NCBI GenBank assembly: GCA_903825895.1
Contig: CAIKCI010000034.1
Coordinates: forward strand, 1 to 56,433
Length of the DNA stretch: 56,433 bases
Direction of reading: 5' to 3'
DNA from: an uncultured Actinomycetes bacterium
GTDB lineage: Bacteria > Actinomycetota > Acidimicrobiia > Acidimicrobiales > RAAP-2
Shown here: positions 8,860 to 16,104 of the stretch, in pieces
How the letters are laid out: the number at the start of each line of letters is the position of its first letter
Numbering within the stretch: position 1 is the stretch's first letter
The notes under the pieces: generated by a model
Database searches by the model: none
Seen by the model: the letters and a program-made list of their open reading frames with translations, nothing else
Told to the model about the DNA's origin: nothing
Translations under genes and position numbers: made by a program

Positions 8860-10203
8860 ATGAGCAGGATGCCAACCGACAAATTAATTGAGCGAGATCG
8901 AGCACTCCTACTCCACCCGTACCTGCCCGACTCAGTGACCGAGCGGGTTGTCATGACCAAGGGCTCAGGATGTCAGTTGTGGGATATCGACGGGAAGGAG
9001 TATCTCGACGCCACCGGGGGGCTGTGGCTCGCACAAGTTGGACACGGCCGCAAAGAAATTGCCGATGCTGCCTATGAACAGATGCAGCGACTTGAATACT
9101 TCACGAGCTTTTGGGAGTTCTCTAACGATCGAGCCATTGAATTGGCAGATCGTTTGGTCGCCATTGCTCCAGACTCGATTGATCGGGTCTACTTCACGAG
9201 CGGGGGAAGCGAAGGCAATGAAGCAGCCATCAAGATGGCTCGTTACTTTCACTGGCGAAAAGGAAACCCCGAACGCAATTGGATCATCGCTCGCGATCGC
9301 GCCTATCACGGCATTGCCTATGGGGGAGGGAGCGCAACGGGCTACGACCTCTATCACGACGGCTTCGGACCCATGCTCCCGAACGTGGCACACGTCACGA
9401 CGCCATGGCCCTATCGAAGCGAACTCTATGGTGGCGAAGACCCTTGTGATTTTCTTCTGAACGAACTTGAGGAGACCATCAACCGGATTGGTCCCGACAA
9501 GATTGCAGCGATGATCGGCGAACCAATCATGGGGGTCGGCGGGATGCTGATTCCACCCGACAACTACTGGACTCGAGTCGAGGCACTTTTAAAGCACCAC
9601 GGCATTCTGTTGATCTTCGATGAGGTGGTCACGGCCTATGGGCGAACTGGAGAATGGTTCGCTGCACAGTATTTCGGCGTGAACCCCGACATTATCGTGA
9701 CAGCTAAAGGCATCACCTCGGGTTATAGCCCGCTTGGTGCGGTGCTGATGAGTAGAGACGTGGGCGACACCTTGGGCTCAGACGGCGGATTCCCTATGGG
9801 CTACACCTACAACGGCCACCCGACGGCGTGTGCCATTGCCATGGCGAACCTTGACATCATTGAAAACGAAGGGCTCTTACAACGAGCAAGGTCGACGGGC
9901 GCCATCCTCAACGCCAAGCTCGAGACCTTGCTCGACCTTCCGATTGTTGGCGAGGTACGCCACGTTGGCATGATGCTGGCGGTTGAACTTGTGAGCGACA
10001 AGGCAACGCGTGCCCCTTTGCCGATGTTGCAGCCCATGATCCCCGATGTCATTCGTCGAGAAACTGGAGTGATCGTCCGGGATTGCGCCCACAACGTGGT
10101 GTTGTCACCGCCACTGATCATGACTGAAGCCGAGTGCGATACGGCAGTCACTGCGATTCGCTCCGTCCTAGAGCGGACAAACGCTGACGGGACCATAAGA
10201 TAA
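8860..10203 (+). CDS. class III (omega) aminotransferase
   Basis: A 447-residue PLP enzyme that moves a terminal amino group to a keto acid, leaving an aldehyde or ketone. Clear landmarks are GGLWLAQVGHG near 50, YFTSGGSEGNEAAIKMAR near 110, RDRAYHGIAYGGGSATG near 150, LLIFDEVVTAYGRTG near 250 and VTAKGITSGYSPLGAV near 285, which holds the PLP lysine. It belongs with beta-alanine, taurine or amine:pyruvate transaminases. A strong GGGGAG ribosome site precedes ATG 8860, 12 bases after the aldehyde dehydrogenase stop. The pair suggests that an omega-amino compound goes to an aldehyde and then to an acid. The true amine substrate is not readable. Confidence 0.93.
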   Translation: MSRMPTDKLIERDRALLLHPYLPDSVTERVVMTKGSGCQLWDIDGKEYLDATGGLWLAQVGHGRKEIADAAYEQMQRLEYFTSFWEFSNDRAIELADRLVAIAPDSIDRVYFTSGGSEGNEAAIKMARYFHWRKGNPERNWIIARDRAYHGIAYGGGSATGYDLYHDGFGPMLPNVAHVTTPWPYRSELYGGEDPCDFLLNELEETINRIGPDKIAAMIGEPIMGVGGMLIPPDNYWTRVEALLKHHGILLIFDEVVTAYGRTGEWFAAQYFGVNPDIIVTAKGITSGYSPLGAVLMSRDVGDTLGSDGGFPMGYTYNGHPTACAIAMANLDIIENEGLLQRARSTGAILNAKLETLLDLPIVGEVRHVGMMLAVELVSDKATRAPLPMLQPMIPDVIRRETGVIVRDCAHNVVLSPPLIMTEAECDTAVTAIRSVLERTNADGTIR

Positions 10204-10208
10204 CGATC

Positions 10209-10772
10209 ATGACCGATGCCACAGCTTCAGAACAAGAACTCTCGAAGCAGTTCATTACCGCTATGGGCCAAGTGGCCACGGGCGTGACCGTGGTGTCAAC
10301 TGATGGTGCAGGGGGGCGTTTTGCGCAAACGGTTTCTGCAATGTGCTCGGTGTCGGCTGATCCACCACTGGTCTTGATCTGTCTCCACGGACGAAGTCCA
10401 GCCAACGAGGCCATTGTCACGAATGGGGTGTTTTGCGTCAACGTGTTAGCCACGCAGCACGATCACGTCGCCGACACCTTCGCTGGTCGGCCTTGGCCCG
10501 GTAAGGAGCCGTGGGACTTCACGTGTGGACACTGGGCCTCTGCCCGCTCGGGAGCGCCGCGGATCCATGACGCTATTGCGTCCTTTGATTGCAGCGTGCA
10601 CGATGTGGTGGACGCTGGAACCCACAAGGTCTATATCGGGCGGGTCAGTCACATTGAGGCAATGGACGGAACACCGTTGATCTATTCCGACCGCTTGTAT
10701 CACCGACCAATTGCCCATGAACCATCAGTGTTCGAAGAGTTTCCCGACGCTCGACCTGCCCATCTCAATTAA
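10209..10772 (+). CDS. flavin reductase (HpaC/RutF-like)
   Basis: A 187-residue flavin reductase that makes free reduced flavin for a partner monooxygenase. The family pattern is clear in the first half: FITAMGQVATGVTVVST, a C-S-V-S-A-D-P-P-L-V stretch with the flavin-binding motif, and VNGVFCVNVLA-type strand residues. The later GxHxVYIGRV-like strand is present as GTHKVYIGRV. It begins five bases after the aminotransferase stop and lies just before an HpaB-family oxygenase, so the two probably form a two-component monooxygenase. Confidence 0.9.
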   Translation: MTDATASEQELSKQFITAMGQVATGVTVVSTDGAGGRFAQTVSAMCSVSADPPLVLICLHGRSPANEAIVTNGVFCVNVLATQHDHVADTFAGRPWPGKEPWDFTCGHWASARSGAPRIHDAIASFDCSVHDVVDAGTHKVYIGRVSHIEAMDGTPLIYSDRLYHRPIAHEPSVFEEFPDARPAHLN

Positions 10773-10812
10773 CTCGTCCCACCCATAGAAAAAACAAGAA
10801 GGAGCACCCCCC

Positions 10813-12273
10813 ATGATTCGAACAGGCGAAGAGTACCGAGAGTCAATCCGCGATGGTCGAGACGTATGGATTAATGGGGAGCGCGTCAAAGATGTCACCA
10901 TTCACCCGCAGTTCAAACCCGCCGTTGATGCGCGCGCCCGCATTTACGACATGGCGCATGAAAAAGAAACGCAAGAGGCGATGAGCTATCTGGATCCTGA
11001 AACCGGAGATCGGAATTGCATCGCCAACAAACTGCCGCACGAGAAAAAGGACTGGTGGGATAAGCGAAACGCCGCAACCTTGGTTATGGAAGACGTCCGT
11101 GGTGTGATCACCCGGGTCGGCGACGAAACGATCGGTGAAATGTGGTCGCTTTATGACGGCCAAGACGTACTCAACGAAGTTGACCCACGGTTCTCCGAAA
11201 ATATTCGTCGTCACATTGATTCGGCCGTCCGGAACGACCCATTCCACATCTCAGCAAATACTGACCCCAAGGGTGACCGTTCGAAAGCACCGCAAGACCA
11301 AGACCCGGACATGCTGCTTCATGTGGTGAAAGAAACCGACAACGGGATTGTCGTGCGCGGGGCCAAGTATGAAACGGCCGCTGCCTATGCCAACCAGGCC
11401 TTTACCAAGCCCACCATTGCCAACTGGGGCAATGATGCCTTGAGTGACTACGCCGTGGGATTTGTGGTGGACCTGGGCTCGCCAGGGCTCAAGTTCATCT
11501 CGCGAAGCGGTTTCGCAGGGCGCGCGCCTGCAGCGGACTATCCCTTGGCGAATCGCGTCGATGAGGTGGAGTCGCTCGTGGTTTTTGACAACGTCGAGAT
11601 TCCCTGGGAGAACGTGCTGTTTTATCAGCACACGAAAGCCGCCACCTACATCCGAGCCACCTTGCACCGCTACAGCGCCTTTGCCTTTACCCAGCGAGTC
11701 GGCCATTTGGCTGACCTTATGATCGGGGCAGCACTCTGGAACGTAAAACAGAGCGGTCTTGAAGCCCAGCAAGCGGTGCAAGAGAAGTTGGCGGAGCTGG
11801 CCTGTTGGCGTGAATCGATCAACGCTCATCTCACCGCATCGATATGTATGGCCGAAGAAAGCCCCGGAGGGCTGATGATGCCAAACCAGTCGCTCCTTTA
11901 TTCTGGACGAGTGGTTGCCTTGACCCAACTGCCACAAATGATGCATATGGCACGCGAACTCTGTGGTGGGCAGATCTGTGTCACGCCAGACTCGGCGGCA
12001 TTTGAGGACCCAGAGACCAAGCCGTGGTTGGACAAGTTTTATACCATCAACGAAAACTGGGTGGCTGACGATCGTCGCAAACTCCTGGCCTTTGCTCGAG
12101 ACTTACTTAATAGTGACTACGCGGGACATCGCCTGACCTTCCAGCTCTTTGCCCAGTCGGCACCCTTCGCCCAACTTGGTGCGGTCTATCGCAACTTCGA
12201 CTTTGAAGGTCCACTGGACTTGGTGAGGTCCGCGGCTGATCTCTCTGACAAGGTCACTGGTGGAGCGAAGTGA
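10813..12273 (+). CDS. HpaB-family flavin-dependent monooxygenase, oxygenase component
   Basis: A 486-residue oxygenase of the 4-hydroxyphenylacetate 3-monooxygenase family (acyl-CoA-dehydrogenase fold), which uses reduced flavin and O2 to hydroxylate phenolic or related rings. The N-terminus shows the family opening MIRTGEEYRESIRDGRDVWI and NGERVKDVTIHP. Further on are a DPKGDRSK stretch, ETDNGIVVRGAK and NVEIPWENVLFY. The C-terminal half carries the helical dimer region with ARELCGGQICVTPD. The A/G-rich AAGAAGGAG ribosome site lies before ATG 10813. Its reductase is the preceding gene. The neighbours here (Rid, DUF1028, M20, aminotransferase) differ from the classical hpa meta-cleavage set, so 4-hydroxyphenylacetate is not the assumed substrate. 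Confidence 0.9.
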   Translation: MIRTGEEYRESIRDGRDVWINGERVKDVTIHPQFKPAVDARARIYDMAHEKETQEAMSYLDPETGDRNCIANKLPHEKKDWWDKRNAATLVMEDVRGVITRVGDETIGEMWSLYDGQDVLNEVDPRFSENIRRHIDSAVRNDPFHISANTDPKGDRSKAPQDQDPDMLLHVVKETDNGIVVRGAKYETAAAYANQAFTKPTIANWGNDALSDYAVGFVVDLGSPGLKFISRSGFAGRAPAADYPLANRVDEVESLVVFDNVEIPWENVLFYQHTKAATYIRATLHRYSAFAFTQRVGHLADLMIGAALWNVKQSGLEAQQAVQEKLAELACWRESINAHLTASICMAEESPGGLMMPNQSLLYSGRVVALTQLPQMMHMARELCGGQICVTPDSAAFEDPETKPWLDKFYTINENWVADDRRKLLAFARDLLNSDYAGHRLTFQLFAQSAPFAQLGAVYRNFDFEGPLDLVRSAADLSDKVTGGAK

Positions 12274-12695
12274 AGCACCGACGGATCCGAACCTTCAACA
12301 CGAAGGTAACCTATCCCGAGCAAAATCTCGATAATGATCTCTGCCAAGCGGTCGTTGCGGGTACTACGGTCTACTTGCGAGGCCAGATCGGGCAAGACCT
12401 CGACACTTCAGAATCGGTCGGGGTCGGTGACGTCAGCGCCCAAGCTGAACAGGCCATGGCCAACATTGCGATGCTGCTCGGCGAAGCCGGAGGCGAGCTC
12501 GAGGACATCGTGAAGATCACGATCTATCTGGTCGATCCTCGCTTCCGTGAGCCGGTCTATCAAGTAGTAGGAAAATGGCTCAAAGGCGTCTATCCGGTTT
12601 CAACCGGTATTGTCGTCAGCGCGCTCGCTCGTCCAGAGTGGCTCGTCGAGATCGACGCCATCGCGGTGTTGGGTGGCGAAACGACCACTCCGTGA
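12270..12695 (+). CDS. Rid (YjgF/YER057c/UK114) family protein lacking the RidA arginine
   Basis: A 141-residue Rid-fold protein. RidA itself deaminates reactive enamines and imines. The fold is recognisable: VVAGTTVYLRGQIGQD, ANIAMLLGEAGGELEDIVKI and the closing LVEIDAIAV strand. In RidA the segment before that strand reads YPARS, and its Arg binds the substrate carboxylate. Here the same segment is YPVST, with Ser111 in the arginine position, so canonical imine deamination is doubtful. The GTG start at 12270 overlaps the oxygenase stop (GTGA), and its own stop overlaps the next start the same way. This tight coupling suggests a role on the oxygenase product. Confidence 0.88.
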   Translation: MKHRRIRTFNTKVTYPEQNLDNDLCQAVVAGTTVYLRGQIGQDLDTSESVGVGDVSAQAEQAMANIAMLLGEAGGELEDIVKITIYLVDPRFREPVYQVVGKWLKGVYPVSTGIVVSALARPEWLVEIDAIAVLGGETTTP

Positions 12696-13363
12696 CCTTC
12701 TCGCTCCTTGCTCGAGACCCATCGACGGGTGCATTCGGTATGGCGTTGAGTTCTTCGAGTCCCGCCGTCGCAGCGCGCTGTCTTCACCTGCGAACGAACG
12801 TCGGCGGAGCGGCTTCTCAGAACATCACCGATCCCCGCGTCGGTGAACAACTTCTTGACCTGATGGCCTTAGGTAATAGTGCTGCAGAGGCGGTCGCACT
12901 CTTGACCAAAACGGATCCGACGATTGCGTATCGCCAAATCACCGCTGTTGATGCGAATGGGGGATCGGCAACGTTTTCAGGCGACCATGTCCTCGGTATC
13001 AACCACCGACGGAGCCAAACAGATGTCGCAGCGGCGGGCAACATGCTTGCGACGCCCCAGGTGGTTGACGCCATGATCGAAACCTTCTTGGTGACAACTG
13101 GTGACTTTGAAGTCCGACTCCTTTCTGGATTGAAGGCTGGACTTGACGCAGGGGGAGAGCTCGGTCCTTTGCAGTCGGCTGGCCTGAAAGTCACCGGCCC
13201 TCATGGATGGGCCATCACTGATCTGCGGGTGGACTCGCAGGAGTCACCCATCGCCGAGTTGGTTCGACTTTGGGATGTGTGGTCGCCGCAGCGGTGGGAC
13301 TATCAAACCCGAGGGATCGACCCGTCGGCAGCGCCGAGTTACGGTGTTCCAGGAGACGAATGA
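12692..13363 (+). CDS. DUF1028 family protein
   Basis: A 223-residue protein of the DUF1028 family, which looks like an Ntn-hydrolase-type fold but has no settled function that I know of. The start VTFSLLARDPSTGAFGMALSS is the family signature, followed by NVGGAASQNITDPRVGEQLL and a GDHVLG segment. It starts at GTG 12692, overlapping the Rid stop by four bases, and its stop overlaps the M20 start (ATGA). DUF1028 genes beside Rid and peptidase-like genes are known from other bacteria, so a hydrolytic step in the same pathway is plausible but not shown. Confidence 0.87.
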   Translation: MTFSLLARDPSTGAFGMALSSSSPAVAARCLHLRTNVGGAASQNITDPRVGEQLLDLMALGNSAAEAVALLTKTDPTIAYRQITAVDANGGSATFSGDHVLGINHRRSQTDVAAAGNMLATPQVVDAMIETFLVTTGDFEVRLLSGLKAGLDAGGELGPLQSAGLKVTGPHGWAITDLRVDSQESPIAELVRLWDVWSPQRWDYQTRGIDPSAAPSYGVPGDE

Positions 13364-14517
13364 GCACAGTCTTGAAAGACCAAGCCGCAGCACTGGTCGA
13401 GCGTTCGGCCGAGCGACTTCGTGGGGTGAGTCGAACGATTCACGCCAATCCAGAGTTGGGTTTCCACGAGGTTCAAGCAGCAGCATTGCTGTGCGACGAA
13501 CTCGAAGCATTGGGCTTCATAACTGAACGAGGAATCTGTGATTTGCCCACAGCATTTTCCGCGTCGATTGGTTCGGGGAAATTAACCGTGGCGATCTGTG
13601 CGGAGTATGACGCATTACCGGGGATGGGCCATGCGTGTGGCCACAACATCATCGCGGCAGCTGCACTGGGCGCCGCCGCGGCGTTGGCACCCTTGGTCGA
13701 CGAGCTTGATCTCACCGTCAAGGTTCTGGGAACGCCCGCCGAAGAAGGCGGCGGCGGCAAAATCTATCTGCTTGAGCGAGGTGCATTTGAGGGCGTGGAT
13801 CTGGCGATGATGATCCACCCGGGACCAGTCGATGTGGCCCGGGCGGAACCCTTTGCCGTAGCTCACCTCCACGTCGATTATCACGGTCATGCCGCACACG
13901 CCGCCGCGTACCCCGACGAAGGCGTCAATGCCGCCGATGCCTTTACCGTCGCCCAAGTAGCGATGGGACTCTTGCGCCAGCAACTTCCCTCATCAGCGAG
14001 AGTGCACGGTGTTGTGACCAATGGTGGCGACGCGCCGAATGTGATTCCCGAACGTACGCAAGGCCGTTGGTACGTGCGCGCCGGATCGCTCGAGGAACTT
14101 AACGATATCGAGCCAAAAGTACGCAAGTGTTTTGAAGCCGGGGCCTTAGCCACGGGAACTACGCTCACACTTGGTGAAGAAAGTCCTCACTATGGAGAGT
14201 TCTATAACGACGAAGTTCTGCTCGACCTCTTCGTGGCCAACGGCCATGAGCGAGGACGATTTACGTCAGACCCAGGGTCAGCTGGTCGGATGAATCGAGC
14301 GTCGACCGACATGGGAAACGTCTCAGCGAAGATCCCTTCAATCCACCCGTATCTCGGAATCGATTCACTTCCGGCCCTGAATCATCAACCGGCCTTCGCG
14401 GCGCACTGCATCTCGCCCGCAGCCGACCAAGCGATCCTCGATGGATCGACGCTGATGGCATGGACGGTCATCGATGTGGCGAGACAACCGGCAGTGCGTC
14501 AGCGTTTCTCTTCGTAA
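13360..14517 (+). CDS. M20-family amidohydrolase/peptidase
   Basis: A 385-residue di-metal amidohydrolase. It has the M20 landmarks HANPELGFHE (28-37), EYDALPGMGHACGHN (82-96, metal ligands) and GTPAEEGGGGK (124-134) with the catalytic Glu. After that come MIHPGP and a lid/dimer domain with HVDYHGHAAHAAAYPDEG. The pattern is that of the AbgB/PM20D2-like group, which cleaves N-acyl or dipeptide amide bonds. AGGAG precedes ATG 13360, and the start overlaps the DUF1028 stop. As the last gene of the operon it could open an amide substrate or release the amine used by the aminotransferase. Confidence 0.9.
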   Translation: MSTVLKDQAAALVERSAERLRGVSRTIHANPELGFHEVQAAALLCDELEALGFITERGICDLPTAFSASIGSGKLTVAICAEYDALPGMGHACGHNIIAAAALGAAAALAPLVDELDLTVKVLGTPAEEGGGGKIYLLERGAFEGVDLAMMIHPGPVDVARAEPFAVAHLHVDYHGHAAHAAAYPDEGVNAADAFTVAQVAMGLLRQQLPSSARVHGVVTNGGDAPNVIPERTQGRWYVRAGSLEELNDIEPKVRKCFEAGALATGTTLTLGEESPHYGEFYNDEVLLDLFVANGHERGRFTSDPGSAGRMNRASTDMGNVSAKIPSIHPYLGIDSLPALNHQPAFAAHCISPAADQAILDGSTLMAWTVIDVARQPAVRQRFSS

Positions 14518-14560
14518 GGCTCGACCGGGTGAGTCTTAGGCTTCAAACTTTTTTGTATCT

Positions 14561-14588
14561 GGAGATCAGATGGGATTCATTGATCTCC
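14561..14588. repeat. inverted repeat between convergent operons
   Basis: GGAGATCA (14561-14568) and TGATCTCC (14581-14588) form a perfect 8-bp stem with a 12-base loop in the gap between the M20 gene and the minus-strand kinase gene. Neither strand has a clear T-run directly after the stem, so it is not a textbook terminator. It may still slow or protect both mRNA ends. Confidence 0.45.
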
Positions 14589-14635
14589 TGGAGTCGTTAT
14601 CGTCAATGACGAGCAAGCCACACGTGCAGGTTTCG

Positions 14636-16102
14636 TTAAAACGACACGCTTGATAGATCAGGAATAGTTTTCTCGGCCCGGGACCGTGCCTCGATGAACT
14701 GTTCACGGACCACCGCACGAGTCGCTTCATCACCTTCGGGCTCGACGCGCGCTCGGGGATTCCACGATTGATGAAGTTCTTCAACGCTCGACCACCAGCC
14801 AAGTTCAATCCCGGCCAAGAGCCCCGCTCCGAGGGTGGTTGCTTCAAGTTCGCGGGATAATTCAATGGGTCGGTCAAGCGCATTGGCGAGTGCCTGAACA
14901 AAAATCGGATTAGCACTCATGCCGCCATCAATTCGTAACGAAGGCAAAGAGATGCCGGAGTCTTCCTCAGCCGCATCGACGAGATCTCGTCCGCGCTGGG
15001 CAATTCCTTCTAACACCGCCCGAACGATCTGTGGACGTCCCGACCCTCTCGTGAGCCCGAGTAGCAATCCACGGGCACCAAAGTCCCATCGTGGTGTACC
15101 GAGTCCGAGTAGTGCCGGGACGAAGACCACGCCGTCGCTCGACGTGCACTCGGCCGCAACAAGTGCCGAATCTGCCGAGCTTTCTATTAAACCAAGATCG
15201 TCACGTAGCCATTCAACGCACGATCCAGATGACAACATGATTGCTTCCAGCCCCCACGTGGCGTTCCCGTGACGCTGCCAAGCCGCAATAGGAAAGGTTC
15301 CAGCCTCGCTGCGCAATGCTGACGGCGGTGCTGTGGTTCCCGTCACCATGTCAAGCATGCCCCCGGTGCCGAACGTGATTTTGGCGATACCAGGGGTCGT
15401 GCAACCCTGGCCGATCATTGATGCTTGCTGATCACCAGCAATCGCGGTGATCGTGGGCGCGCCTGGCAGCGCGCTGGCGGTGGCGAGCGAACCCGAGGAG
15501 TCGACGATGGTGGGCATGATCGAGATGGGAATCTTCAAGATCTCCAGCGCCCGCTCATCCCAGGCTGTTCCCGAACCATCAAGAAGCCCGGTGACCGCTG
15601 CGTTTGAAAGGTCGGTGATATGTGAAGCACCCTTACTCAACAGCCAAATGACCCACGTATCAATCGTGCCAAAGAGCAGATCGTCAGATTGGGAGCGATC
15701 GGGGTCGAAGGTATCGAGCAGCCATTGGATCTTGGTCGCTGATGCATTGGGCGCGAGTCTCAAACCTTCACTTTGGAGAATTAAGCAATTGATGACCGTT
15801 CTCAAGTCTTGCCATCCAAGGGCGGGGCCGATGGGCTGGCCGGTGTGGCGATTCCACACCACCGTCGAGGCTCGCTGGTTGGCAATGCCGACCGCGTCAA
15901 CGCTGCCCACCGATTCAAGAACCTGAGCAGCCGTCGTCAACGCTGCGTTACCCAGACGCACTGCATCGAGTTCGACCTGGCCTGACTCGGGGCTTTGCGG
16001 CAGGACTGTTTCTTGGACAACCGACTGTACCGTGGCCGAGGGATCGACAATGGCTGAACGAACCGACGACGTGCCGATATCGATGACGAGCACCTTGGCC
16101 AT
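14636..16102 (-). CDS. FGGY-family kinase, glycerol kinase-like
   Basis: A 488-residue carbohydrate kinase that phosphorylates a polyol or sugar with ATP. Several segments are glycerol-kinase-like: GWQDLRT, FGTIDTWVIWLLSKG, HITDLSNAAVTGLLD and GDQQASMIGQG. The N-terminus, VIDIGTSSVRSAIVD, departs from the usual GlpK GAIDQGTTSTR. I start at ATG 16102, just after the upstream gene's stop; GTG 16108 is an alternative that overlaps it. It is last in a three-gene operon with glpD and an AGPS-like flavoprotein. Most likely it makes glycerol 3-phosphate, but another triol or polyol is possible because of the divergent N-terminus. Confidence 0.85.
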   Translation of the reverse strand: MAKVLVIDIGTSSVRSAIVDPSATVQSVVQETVLPQSPESGQVELDAVRLGNAALTTAAQVLESVGSVDAVGIANQRASTVVWNRHTGQPIGPALGWQDLRTVINCLILQSEGLRLAPNASATKIQWLLDTFDPDRSQSDDLLFGTIDTWVIWLLSKGASHITDLSNAAVTGLLDGSGTAWDERALEILKIPISIMPTIVDSSGSLATASALPGAPTITAIAGDQQASMIGQGCTTPGIAKITFGTGGMLDMVTGTTAPPSALRSEAGTFPIAAWQRHGNATWGLEAIMLSSGSCVEWLRDDLGLIESSADSALVAAECTSSDGVVFVPALLGLGTPRWDFGARGLLLGLTRGSGRPQIVRAVLEGIAQRGRDLVDAAEEDSGISLPSLRIDGGMSANPIFVQALANALDRPIELSRELEATTLGAGLLAGIELGWWSSVEELHQSWNPRARVEPEGDEATRAVVREQFIEARSRAEKTIPDLSSVSF

Positions 16103-16104
16103 AC

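Noticed and set aside
11251-11946. Long open frame on the minus strand (231 codons) opposite the HpaB-family gene
   Set aside because: It lies wholly inside a conserved oxygenase gene, shows no known protein pattern and has no ribosome site.
7351-14517. Assignment of the operon as the Rut pyrimidine pathway or the hpa 4-hydroxyphenylacetate pathway
   Set aside because: The oxygenase is not RutA-like, and the ring-cleavage genes of the hpa pathway are missing, so a named pathway would go beyond the sequence.
14561-14588. Intrinsic terminator between the convergent operons
   Set aside because: The stem is good but neither side has a T-run, so it is reported only as an inverted repeat.
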